Origin: Arthrobacter sp. S41
Lineage (GTDB): Bacteria; Actinomycetota; Actinomycetes; Actinomycetales; Micrococcaceae
Assembly: GCF_004320535.1 (NCBI RefSeq)
Contig: NZ_SIHY01000001.1
Span: forward strand, 1,922,001 to 1,986,000
DNA: 64,000 bases
Direction: 5' to 3'
The translations under genes and the position numbers were made by a program. Each line of letters opens with the position of its first letter. Within the stretch, counting starts at the first letter, position 1. The notes under the pieces were generated by a model that ran no database searches, had not been told where the DNA came from, and saw only the letters and a list, made by a program, of their open reading frames with translations. Shown here piece by piece: positions 44,528-52,045 of the stretch.

Positions 44528-45387
44528 CTGATACACAAACCACGACGAGGCCACCGATTCCCCCTACGTCCAACGGCAACGGCACAGCACTGAATATCAT
44601 CCTCGCTGTGATCGGTGCGCTGGTGATCCTCACCTTGTTGATCAGCTCCGCGCGTAGCGCCTTTGCCACCTTGAGCCGTGAAAACTCCACACAGAGTGCC
44701 GACATTGCCGGTGTCACCAACTTAGAAATTAGTGCCGGTTCTGGACGCTTTGACCTGCACTTTGCCAAGGTCCAAGAAGCTACGTTGGAAGTGGATAGCT
44801 CGGATTCTCAGGAGTGGCAGCTGAAGCGCGAAGGCAACAAGTTATCCGTTGATTCTCCGGATTCATGGGGTGACTGGTGCTTCTTTGGCTGCAGTTCTTA
44901 TGAAAATAAAGCGGTGCTCACGCTACCTGAATCCATGAATGATGGAAGTATGGATGCCTACTTTGACCTCTCCTCCGGTGAACTCGATGCTGTCGGTTCC
45001 TATAAGAATCTCGAGGTTGAAGTTGGTGCAGGTTCTTTGGACTTGTCCGGAACAGCGAAGAACGCCAAAGTGCAGATCGGAGCAGGAGACGCTGAAGTGT
45101 CCTTAGAGGATGTTGAACAAGCTGACTTTGATATTTCCGCAGGGCAGCTTCAAGGCACCCTATCCGGCAAGGCACCGAAACAAATCAACGCTGAAGTCAG
45201 CGCCGGTTCCTTGGAACTTGAGCTCCCCGACGTCACCTATGACCTGCGTCAAGATGTCTCAGCCGGGGACGTGAGCAACAAACTAGCAACGGATATGGAT
45301 TCACCGAATAAGATCTCGGTCAATGTTTCGGCTGGCAATGCCACCTTCCATCCACAGGATTCTGGCCCTGGTCCTTGGAATAACTAA
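44524..45387 (+). CDS. DUF4097-type membrane-anchored beta-repeat protein (LiaF/YvlB-like)
   Basis: 287 residues: cytoplasmic N-terminus, a membrane segment at about 20-42 (IILAVIGALVILTLLI), then an extracellular right-handed beta-repeat built on a recurring (S/G)-A-G motif: SAGSGRFDL, SSGELDAV, GAGSLDLSG, GAGDAEVSL, SAGQLQGTL, SAGSLELEL, SAGDVSNKL, SAGNATFHP. Two Cys in WCFFGCSS could form a disulfide. ATGA overlap with the regulator. By analogy to LiaF it may restrain the kinase; this is inference. Confidence 0.88.
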   Translation: MTDTQTTTRPPIPPTSNGNGTALNIILAVIGALVILTLLISSARSAFATLSRENSTQSADIAGVTNLEISAGSGRFDLHFAKVQEATLEVDSSDSQEWQLKREGNKLSVDSPDSWGDWCFFGCSSYENKAVLTLPESMNDGSMDAYFDLSSGELDAVGSYKNLEVEVGAGSLDLSGTAKNAKVQIGAGDAEVSLEDVEQADFDISAGQLQGTLSGKAPKQINAEVSAGSLELELPDVTYDLRQDVSAGDVSNKLATDMDSPNKISVNVSAGNATFHPQDSGPGPWNN

Positions 45388-45399
45388 TCCGAGAACACA

Positions 45400-45443
45400 A
45401 ACAGCATGGGCTGCAGATTTGATCATCTGCAGCCCATGCTGTT
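45400..45443. terminator. Stem-loop between the LiaFSR-like operon and pspA
   Basis: A perfect 19-bp stem (45400-45418 with 45425-45443) and a 6-nt loop between convergent genes, able to serve both directions. Confidence 0.85.
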
Positions 45444-45460
45444 CGTGTCTAAAGAAAAGC

Positions 45461-46288
45461 TTAGGCCTGCTTGTTCTTCAGCGCAGCCAAACGTGCTTCA
45501 ACCTCTGAAAGATCTGGCGCAGCTGCTTCCAGCTGAGGATCAGCCGGTGCCTGCTCGATGACATCTTGAGGATTGTTGTTGGACTTCAGCGCAGCCAAAC
45601 GGGCATCAATTTCGGAAGCCGCACCCAGATCTTCAAGCTGAGCAAACTGCGCGTCAAGCGACGAAGCTGCGAGTTCCTGAGCACCACGAACCTTGGCCTC
45701 GTCCTGACGGATCTTCTGCTCAAAACGGCTGATTTCGCTGGATGGATCGTTGAAGTCCAAAGCCTTCATGGTGTCCATCATCTGGTTCTGAGTCTTGGCA
45801 TTGCGTGCACGAGCCACCAGCTCATCGCGCTTGGCCACCAGTTCCTGGCGCTTGGCCTGCATGGTGTTCAGACCGGTCTTGAGCTTATCTACGACGTCGC
45901 GCTGGGTGGCGATGGTCGACTGCAGCGAAGTAGCTTTCTTCTCAGCATCCATCTGTCGCTGGATAGCAACGGTGGCTAGCTGGTTGAACTTCTGCTGGCT
46001 GTTCGCATCTCCTGCGGCAGCATATTCATCAGCCTTATTGGAGGCAGCGACGGCCTTTGAACCCCACTCGGTGGATTCCTGCTGTAGCTTGGCGTAGTCG
46101 TCCTCGGCCATGCGCAGGTTGCCGATGGTCTGGGCAACGGCCTGCTCTGCCTGAGCAATGTTGCTGGTGTAGTCGCGGACCGTCTGGTCCAGCATCTTCT
46201 TTGGATCCTCGAGGGCGTCCAGTGCCGCGTTGGCGTTGGCTTTGCCGATTCCGAACATTCGAGCCCAAATTGAGCGCTTCTGTGCCAT
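45461..46288 (-). CDS. pspA: PspA/IM30-family protein
   Basis: 275 residues, mostly coiled coil (about 25-215) after the amphipathic N-terminal helix SIWARMFGIGKANANAALD, with PKKMLDQTVRDY as in the family. PspA/IM30 proteins coat and repair stressed inner membranes. The C-terminus has two copies of an ARLAALK motif (SEIDARLAALKSN and EVEARLAALKNK) separated by a Pro/Gln-rich stretch, perhaps two short docking helices. GAAGGGA precedes the ATG. Confidence 0.93.
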   Translation of the reverse strand: MAQKRSIWARMFGIGKANANAALDALEDPKKMLDQTVRDYTSNIAQAEQAVAQTIGNLRMAEDDYAKLQQESTEWGSKAVAASNKADEYAAAGDANSQQKFNQLATVAIQRQMDAEKKATSLQSTIATQRDVVDKLKTGLNTMQAKRQELVAKRDELVARARNAKTQNQMMDTMKALDFNDPSSEISRFEQKIRQDEAKVRGAQELAASSLDAQFAQLEDLGAASEIDARLAALKSNNNPQDVIEQAPADPQLEAAAPDLSEVEARLAALKNKQA

Positions 46289-46368
46289 GGTGCGTCCCTT
46301 CGTTGTCCTTTGCTTAAAGCTTAGGGGAAGAGCGCCTGCCTCAATAACTGAAGGGCAATTCGATGAAC

Positions 46369-47088
46369 CTACGCGTCAAAGTGGCGCAGGTAGCGTCCTG
46401 GTGCATCAAGGAATAAACGCCAGTTACTGACCATTTCCAAGTCGTCATAACTGGCCGGGCGGATCCCCCACTGGCCGATTTCGTAAATTTTTGCCTGCGG
46501 CAGCGAGGCGAGAATGGGTGAGTGGGTGGAGAGAATGACTTGGGATCCGCTGCGCAGCAGATCGGAAATGTGCGAGAGCAACATCAGGCAGCCGTTAAAG
46601 GAGAGCGCGGATTCGGCTTCGTCAAAAACCCAGAGCCCGTTGACGCTGGAGCGTTGAGTGAAGAATTCGATGAAGGATTCACCATGGCTCTGGAAGTTGT
46701 GCTTGCCGCGCGAGCCGACGGAACCCAAATAGGCGAAGTGCCCATGCATGGTTTCGGCACGCAAAAAGACCCCTGCCTTCGAAGCCCCGGCTCCGCGTTC
46801 TAATTGCAGGTGTGAGGATAACCCTGATTCGGTCATTTGGGTATGGTGCATGGAATCGCGGGTTCCACCCTCTGGATTCAGCCCGAAGGCCCCCGCGATA
46901 CCTTCAACCAGCGTTGATTTGCCGGCACCATTTTCACCAACCAACACGGTCAGCTGTCCCAAGTCCAGACCTTCGTCCAAGACTTGTTGTACCGCTGGGA
47001 TTTGAGCCGCCCAATCGGAACGATCCATGGGCTCTTTGGGATGCTCTGAGATTCGGCGTATCGGCAAGGAATCAAAGAACACGTTCAT
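46369..47088 (-). CDS. AAA-family ATPase
   Basis: 239 residues. Walker A GENGAGKST (51-59), ABC-like Walker B LWVFDEAESALS and a switch His in ILSTHSP. This is the compact SMC/ABC-like ATPase type often found in defence or DNA-metabolism neighbourhoods. A second, truncated copy of its 5' end lies beyond the Abi gene (48186-48306), so this region has been rearranged. It may be an independent housekeeping ATPase or part of the defence island. Confidence 0.9.
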   Translation of the reverse strand: MNVFFDSLPIRRISEHPKEPMDRSDWAAQIPAVQQVLDEGLDLGQLTVLVGENGAGKSTLVEGIAGAFGLNPEGGTRDSMHHTQMTESGLSSHLQLERGAGASKAGVFLRAETMHGHFAYLGSVGSRGKHNFQSHGESFIEFFTQRSSVNGLWVFDEAESALSFNGCLMLLSHISDLLRSGSQVILSTHSPILASLPQAKIYEIGQWGIRPASYDDLEMVSNWRLFLDAPGRYLRHFDA

Positions 47089-47124
47089 GCCCCAGAGAAT
47101 ATCAGCCCCGTAGGACAGGACGAG
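47006..47124 (-). repeat. 119-bp repeat, intact-gene copy
   Basis: Covers the 5' end of the AAA ATPase gene and about 35 bp upstream. It matches 48190-48306 in the same orientation at roughly 80-85 percent identity by eye. The pair flanks the Abi gene. Confidence 0.85.
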
Positions 47125-47238
47125 TTGCCGGGCGTCGGATCTGGGACTGCATATGACGGGGCCATTGCATATTGGTTGTCAGTAAATGAAAGTTGGTACT
47201 GGGGGCTTGCATGGCCTGCCGCATGACATCGGCCCGCG

Positions 47239-47916
47239 TTATATGGGCCGCTCCGACAGAATAAGTGGCACTCGGCTTTCGACCTTGATCCAACGCCCGA
47301 AATCTGGATGTATGTAACCGGCTAGAGCAACGAGGTCCTTAAATTTTTGATCCAGATCTGAGGCCCAGATTCGGTGGTGATGCCCAATCCTGTTTCGCAA
47401 CTCGCGTAGTTCTCCAACTTTGGTGCTGACTAGCAGTTGATTGCGTCCTTTCATATAGGGGAAGGCCGCAACGAGGTCCGGCCACAGGAACATCTGACTT
47501 TTCGAAACCATTTGGTGCCAAAACCCGAACGAGATTTCAGAGATGACCTGTCCTGGGTCAATAGGCATACGGTTCCTACGTACACGAGAAATTGCTGTAT
47601 CAATATCGGCGTATGGATAGGCGTGATTTCGCTGTCCCCTGCCTGCGTTACGTCCTAGCTCTCGGGAATCATCAAAAATCCAATTTCCTGATCGCCCTTT
47701 AGCTTCATGTCGTAAATTCATCTGTCGATCAATGGCGTTTCTCAGCCCGACTTCTAGGTGGCCCAGCGATCCCCAAAAAGCCGCGGAGATATCGGAGTTC
47801 CATTCATAAAGGAGCATTGCTTGGTTTTGTACGTCATGGCTTTCAACTAAATAGTGTTTGAGACGCGCAGCCCCAAAGTGAAACTCGTAAAAGTCCCAGG
47901 ATTGTAGGTTGCCCAT
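47239..47916 (-). CDS. Abi-family (AbiD/AbiF-like) HEPN-type protein
   Basis: 225 residues. The C-terminal half has GELRELRNRIGHHHRIW, containing the HEPN-type R-x4-H motif (Arg174-Asn-...-His179), and the N-terminal half has GHLEVGLRNAIDRQM, typical of the Abi_2-like group. Such proteins act as RNase-like toxins in phage abortive infection. A structured element immediately upstream may be its partner RNA. GAGG lies before the ATG. Shorter than many AbiF proteins (over 300 residues), so it is an actinobacterial short form. Confidence 0.85.
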   Translation of the reverse strand: MGNLQSWDFYEFHFGAARLKHYLVESHDVQNQAMLLYEWNSDISAAFWGSLGHLEVGLRNAIDRQMNLRHEAKGRSGNWIFDDSRELGRNAGRGQRNHAYPYADIDTAISRVRRNRMPIDPGQVISEISFGFWHQMVSKSQMFLWPDLVAAFPYMKGRNQLLVSTKVGELRELRNRIGHHHRIWASDLDQKFKDLVALAGYIHPDFGRWIKVESRVPLILSERPI

Positions 47917-47940
47917 CGATAACCACCTCGTCTAGAATGG

Positions 47941-48010
47941 AAGAGAACACCCCGGAACCGTCCCTGTAGTCTTTTGGTAGACCGATCAGACGGCCGGGGT
48001 TCTGCTTTTA
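47941..48010 (-). ncRNA. Structured element upstream of the Abi gene (candidate abiF-type RNA)
   Basis: An 11-bp stem (47950-47962 with 47989-47999, an AA bulge on one side) encloses a second hairpin (47969-47972 with 47979-47982). It ends about 25-35 nt before the Abi start. A conserved RNA motif (abiF RNA) is known upstream of abiF-type genes, and such RNAs are reported to restrain the protein. The plus strand also has a T-run after the stem, so a plus-strand terminator is the alternative reading. Confidence 0.5.
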
Positions 48011-48012
48011 AT

Positions 48013-48144
48013 TCATGCTCTCAGGGTTATGTCCGTTTGATCAGGGCAAGCTTCAAATTGTGTGCATAAGTAGCCGTAGATGCTGTCAACGAACTCTTGA
48101 ACTGACGCCACGGACCTGTACTTAATTCTCCTCAGACATTCCTT
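48013..48144 (-). pseudogene. Possible decayed transposase C-terminus
   Basis: A 43-codon open stretch without a start codon, reading KECLRRIKYRSVASVQEFVD and then SIYGYLCTQF. The pattern R-R-x(2-3)-[FY]-x-S-V-...-I-x-x-Y-[IL] recalls the C-terminus of IS630-type transposases, but the match is by eye and short. No terminal inverted repeats were found. Confidence 0.25.
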
Positions 48145-48185
48145 TCAGGGAGTAGCTATCCCAAGACCTGGCGCACGCCCTGGAC

Positions 48186-48306
48186 CTAGGACGCCCAAGC
48201 GGTACGGTCCATGGGCTCTTTGGGATGCTCATCGATGTGGCGTATCGGCAAGAAATCAAGGAACGGGTTCATGCCCCGAGAATGCCAACCCGTATGACAA
48301 GACGAG
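48186..48306 (-). pseudogene. Truncated second copy of the AAA ATPase 5' end
   Basis: Reading down from ATG at 48272, 28 codons encode a close variant of the ATPase N-terminus (LPIRHIDEHPKEPMDRTAW against LPIRRISEHPKEPMDRSDW) and end at TAG (48186-48188). Homology extends about 35 bp upstream of the ATG. This is a remnant of a duplicated or replaced ATPase gene, left when the Abi segment arrived or the rest was deleted. Confidence 0.85.
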
Positions 48307-48360
48307 TCTGTTTCACGCACTTTCACCCTGCGTTCCTCGCCCCAACTCTTCTCACTGACG

Positions 48361-48398
48361 CTCCTGACGCGTAGAGTAAATGTACATACCGTCAGGAG
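48361..48398 (+). promoter_or_regulatory. Inverted repeat covering the antitoxin Shine-Dalgarno
   Basis: CTCCTGACG (48361-48369) and CGTCAGGAG (48390-48398) are perfect inverse arms; the right arm includes part of the AGGAGG Shine-Dalgarno of the antitoxin gene. An 8-bp palindrome ATGTACAT (48380-48387) lies between. It could be an autoregulatory operator or, in longer transcripts, a hairpin that hides the ribosome site. Confidence 0.55.
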
Positions 48399-48404
48399 GA
48401 TGCG

Positions 48405-49175
48405 ATGAGCACCCCAAAGCGATCAGTTCCGAAAAGACGGGCCCCCAAGGCCATCGTGCGATCGAAAGCAACCGGCGTTAGAAAGCTAGTTGGAGAGTTT
48501 CGCTCTGCCCTGGATCAGAAAATGGCGCAGGACGATCAAAGCCTGCGCGGGATCACTGTTAAGCAAAGAACAGTCATCACCAACAAAGCGAGCGAGGCTT
48601 TCGAAGGTGTAGCCGTGAAGGTCCGGCACAATCATCGTTTGCAGGATGAAGACCATAAAGCAGGCATAGAAGATCGTAGCGATCCATCGTTCGTAGGTAT
48701 CGCAGTCGAGATGGAGCAAAGCCTTTCCTCGTTGGGCCCAGCATTGGCGAAGATACCAACATCCGTGTCACCGCAGCTGGCCCGCGCGAGCGCTGCAACC
48801 GAACAGGCTTGGCGTGAGCTTGAGAGCGAGTTCGGTCTACTCACCAGCACAGAGGTGTCCAATCTTGTCGGTTCCGATTCGCCTAATCGCTCCTATGCAT
48901 CAAATCAGCGTTCCCAAGGGAAGTTGATTGCGGTGAAACGTCCTAAGGGGCTGCGCTATCCGGGCTATCAATTCGACAGGTCAGAGCACGCAATTCTTCC
49001 TGTGATCGAAGAGCTGATCGCTCTGGCCCAAGCTGCTGGACGGAGCGAATCGAGCTTGGCGTTATGGATCATTCGGCCAACCGGATATCTCGACGGAGAC
49101 CGTCCGGTTGATAGATTCTCGGATCCTGAGAGAGTTCTGGAGGTCGCAAAACAGGCCTTCGAAATCCAATGGTGA
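48405..49175 (+). CDS. Antitoxin of a RES-type toxin-antitoxin pair
   Basis: 256 residues. The C-terminal ~60 residues (ALWIIRPTGYLDGDRPVDRF then ERVLEVAKQAFE) match the Xre/MbcA/ParS toxin-binding domain; before it lies a DNA-binding-like segment (LLTSTEVSNLVG ... GLRYPGYQFD). The first ~120 residues are an unusual extension: basic at the N-terminus (KRSVPKRRAPK) then helical. Perfect AGGAGG upstream. Overlaps the RES gene by 7 bp, as is usual for such pairs. Confidence 0.87.
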   Translation: MSTPKRSVPKRRAPKAIVRSKATGVRKLVGEFRSALDQKMAQDDQSLRGITVKQRTVITNKASEAFEGVAVKVRHNHRLQDEDHKAGIEDRSDPSFVGIAVEMEQSLSSLGPALAKIPTSVSPQLARASAATEQAWRELESEFGLLTSTEVSNLVGSDSPNRSYASNQRSQGKLIAVKRPKGLRYPGYQFDRSEHAILPVIEELIALAQAAGRSESSLALWIIRPTGYLDGDRPVDRFSDPERVLEVAKQAFEIQW

Positions 49176-49789
49176 ATCGTGAACCGGGCGATCAATTTGA
49201 TCCGATGACTTATGAGCTCCAACCAGATGCGCAGCTTTACCGAGTTTTCAGTAACCAGAGGACTGGACCCTTGGAATTCAACCCGGGTTTGGGGTCCCCA
49301 ACCCGCTTCGCTTTCTTTGGCGATCCCCTAGTCCCCGTTCTGTATGCGGCCGAAACCGAAGAGGCCGCAATCTGCGAAACCATATTGCATGATGTGCCGC
49401 CGGGGCCAGGGTATGTGCTGTATGACGACGTCAAGAACAAGGTCTGCGCGCAAATAACGCCTACCCGAGTCCTGAAACTGGCGTCCTTCATGGGCGACGG
49501 TTTGCGGAAACTTGGTACCGAGGCAAGGCACGTAACTGGAACAATGTCCTCGGAATATCACCGCACAGTTTTATGGGCACAAGCTGCCCACGCCGCAGGT
49601 TTTGACGGACTGGTGTGGATGAGCGATCGAAGAAATACTGATCGCGCTTACGTCTTTTTTGGCGACAGAGTGACCGACAGAGACTTAGATATTGTGCCGG
49701 AGCAAGGACGTATCTACGCAGCCGGTCCGGGATTCGACAGAATTGTTGATTACCTCGCAGGCGTGGAAGTTGAACTTCTCATGGCTTAG
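49169..49789 (+). CDS. RES-domain toxin
   Basis: 206 residues with the RES fold residues: Arg25 (LYRVF), Tyr59 (VLYAAET), Glu70 (AICETI) and Ser127/Ser128 (MSSEYHRT). RES toxins characterised so far deplete cellular NAD+ and stop growth until the antitoxin neutralises them. Start ATG at 49169; GTG at 49172 is possible. It sits next to the Abi gene, so it may contribute to phage defence. Confidence 0.9.
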   Translation: MVNREPGDQFDPMTYELQPDAQLYRVFSNQRTGPLEFNPGLGSPTRFAFFGDPLVPVLYAAETEEAAICETILHDVPPGPGYVLYDDVKNKVCAQITPTRVLKLASFMGDGLRKLGTEARHVTGTMSSEYHRTVLWAQAAHAAGFDGLVWMSDRRNTDRAYVFFGDRVTDRDLDIVPEQGRIYAAGPGFDRIVDYLAGVEVELLMA

Positions 49790-49876
49790 GAAGCTACAGC
49801 TGTTGATACCCTCGTCCTAAAAAGTCGCCATCCGCAATGGCGCATGACGACTCTTTGGTAGGTATCGAATTCAGCT

Positions 49877-51772
49877 TCAGGACACCGGCAGCATGTTCCG
49901 GGCGAAGAACTCGCTGATTTCCTCACGGGCATCCAGCGGGAAGATGCCTGCGACATACTGATCCGGCCGAACCACGACGATGGCACCATCGCGGTTGATT
50001 TCCCGTTCGCTGAAGATGTCGCGTCCATGTCCGGCAGCAAATACCTGGTTGATGTCGTGCAGCCCAAAGGGCACCTTCAACGGCTGGAGAATCTTAGGCA
50101 CATCATGCAGTTCAACCTCGGTGTAGTCCTGCTGGTAGATGGCCTTGGTGTCAAAGACCGCGTCTTGGTCTCCATCAACCGGAGTGTAGAGGTTGCGCGG
50201 GGAAGCAAGATCCGCCTCCCACCAGGTGGCGAAGTCAGCCATGGCCGTGCCTTGAAGCGCAGGAGCTGTGGCATCAGCGAAAGCATAAACGCGCCAGCGT
50301 CCATCGGCCTCATGCTGGTGACCTAAGTGCTGCCAACGGTTATCGGCTCGGCGAATCACCTCAGCAGATTTGAAGCGCTTACCTATAGGGAATCCAACTG
50401 CCAGATCCTGGTGTTCTACACCGGTTGTGATGGTTGATTCGGTGTACTGGGTCATGAAGCCGGCAGGAAATTCCATGGTCTTCAGATAGTACTTTTCCAG
50501 TTCGTCCGGGTCTTCCCAGTCATCTACCGACTTGGCCATCAGTGAGGACCACTCCTTGTCGAAGTCGATAAGATTCTGGGCAATCACCTTGCGCTCCTCA
50601 GCGTAGGTATCTAGCAGCGCTTCGGGGGCACGGCCTTCGAGCACTGCGGCGAGTTTCCAGCCGAGGTTAAAGCCGTCTTGAATGGAAACGTTCATGCCCT
50701 GACCGGCTTTGGCCGAGTGGGTGTGGCAGGCATCGCCCATGATGAAGGCGTGCGGAGCACGGGTTCCACGCTCTTGGTCAGAGACATCGTCAAAGCCATC
50801 GGTGATACGGTGCGCCACCTCGTAGACAGAGAACCACGCTACGTTTTTCACGTCCATGGTGTACGGGTGGATGATGCGGTTGGCGGTGGCCACGATATCT
50901 TCCACCGGAGTATTACGGACCGCTCCAGCGTCCTGGGCGCTCAGCTCTCCTAGGTCAACGTAGAAGCGGACCAGATAGCCTCCCTCGCGGGGAATCAAAA
51001 GAATATTGCCCGCATCATGGGACTGGATGGAGCACTTAACCTGAATGTCTGGGAAGTCGGTATTGACCATGACATCCATGACGCCCCACGCATGTAGCGC
51101 CGAATCGCCATGCAGCTTGTGGCCCAGCGAGCGGCGCACCTGACTGCGAGCACCATCGCCACCAACCAGGTACTTAGCCTTCACGGTGCGTTCTTCACCG
51201 GCACGCTCACCGGAAACATATTTGATCGTCGCGGTCACCGGGTATTCGGCGCTGGGGTCGATTTCGCAGCCGAGGTATTCCACACCGTAGTCCGGGGTGA
51301 TCTTGCCCGGGGCACGTTCTGCATCACGCAGGAAGTAGTCAAGGATGCGTGCTTGATTCACATAGATATGAGGGAATTCGCTAATGCCGTTGGCGTCATC
51401 GGCTGCCCGTGAGTGACGTTTAATGTTCGCTGGATTTTCCGGATCAGGGGTCCAGAAGCACATCTCCACATTGCGGTAGGCCTCTTCAATAACTTCATTG
51501 GCAAAGCCGAAAGCTTGGAATGTTTCCACTGAACGGGCTTGGATCCCGTCGGCCTGTCCTACGTCGAGGCGACCGGGGCGTAATTCGATGGCGCGAGCGT
51601 TGATGCTAGGGAAGCGAGAAAGCTGAGCGGTCACCACGGAGGCGGCCGGGCCGGTGCCAACAATCAGCACGTCCATTTGATCAGGAATATCTGTTGATCG
51701 ATTGATTCCATAACCTGCGGCCTTTTTGACGCGTGGATCCCCCGAAACATATCCCCGGTGGTGAATCTGCAT
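49877..51772 (-). CDS. FAD-dependent aromatic hydroxylase (3-hydroxybenzoate 4-/phenol 2-monooxygenase type)
   Basis: 631 residues from the ATG at 51772 (AGGAG 7 nt upstream). N-terminus MQIHHRGYVSGDPRV, dinucleotide motif VLIVGTGPAAS (third Gly replaced by Ala), LVGGDGARSQVRRSLG and the second FAD motif FIMGDACHTHSAKAGQGMN. A C-terminal thioredoxin-like domain (about 455-631) is present, as in MobA and phenol hydroxylase. It hydroxylates a phenolic ring using NAD(P)H and O2. No ring-cleavage dioxygenase is adjacent. Divergent from an NCS1 permease and near an IclR regulator. Confidence 0.92.
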   Translation of the reverse strand: MQIHHRGYVSGDPRVKKAAGYGINRSTDIPDQMDVLIVGTGPAASVVTAQLSRFPSINARAIELRPGRLDVGQADGIQARSVETFQAFGFANEVIEEAYRNVEMCFWTPDPENPANIKRHSRAADDANGISEFPHIYVNQARILDYFLRDAERAPGKITPDYGVEYLGCEIDPSAEYPVTATIKYVSGERAGEERTVKAKYLVGGDGARSQVRRSLGHKLHGDSALHAWGVMDVMVNTDFPDIQVKCSIQSHDAGNILLIPREGGYLVRFYVDLGELSAQDAGAVRNTPVEDIVATANRIIHPYTMDVKNVAWFSVYEVAHRITDGFDDVSDQERGTRAPHAFIMGDACHTHSAKAGQGMNVSIQDGFNLGWKLAAVLEGRAPEALLDTYAEERKVIAQNLIDFDKEWSSLMAKSVDDWEDPDELEKYYLKTMEFPAGFMTQYTESTITTGVEHQDLAVGFPIGKRFKSAEVIRRADNRWQHLGHQHEADGRWRVYAFADATAPALQGTAMADFATWWEADLASPRNLYTPVDGDQDAVFDTKAIYQQDYTEVELHDVPKILQPLKVPFGLHDINQVFAAGHGRDIFSEREINRDGAIVVVRPDQYVAGIFPLDAREEISEFFARNMLPVS

Positions 51773-51811
51773 TACCCGACTCCTAGTTCTGTGCCGCAAA
51801 ACGTCATTGTC

Positions 51812-51842
51812 TCTATAGTTGCGACACTGTTCTAACTATAGA
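51812..51842. promoter_or_regulatory. Inverted repeat in the hydroxylase/permease divergent region
   Basis: TCTATAGTT (51812-51820) and AACTATAGA (51834-51842) are perfect inverse arms with a 13-bp spacer, 40 bp before the hydroxylase start. It is a good candidate operator for the IclR regulator encoded at 53932. Confidence 0.6.
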
Positions 51843-52045
51843 AACAAGTGTAGCTTCATGCGACCACTTACACCATGCTCCTTGACCTCTTTGCTGAGCA
51901 AACAACCGTGAGCCATAAATCAGACTGCACACGGAGTTGGGCAGTCACTCACGTAACCAAGGGTTCACGTGGGGTGGACGTAATTTACGTGCCGGACACA
52001 GAACGACGGCAATCGGCGAAACATCAGATCCATAAGCTGAGAAAC

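Noticed and set aside
47916-48405. tRNA or CRISPR repeats in the longest gene-poor stretch
   Set aside because: No cloverleaf or regularly spaced repeats; the stretch is explained by the structured element, a decayed ORF and the truncated ATPase copy.
51875-52045. N-terminal extension of the NCS1 permease by 57 codons
   Set aside because: The extension is not permease-like and would place the regulatory repeat almost at the start codon; the ATG at 52046 fits the family N-terminus.
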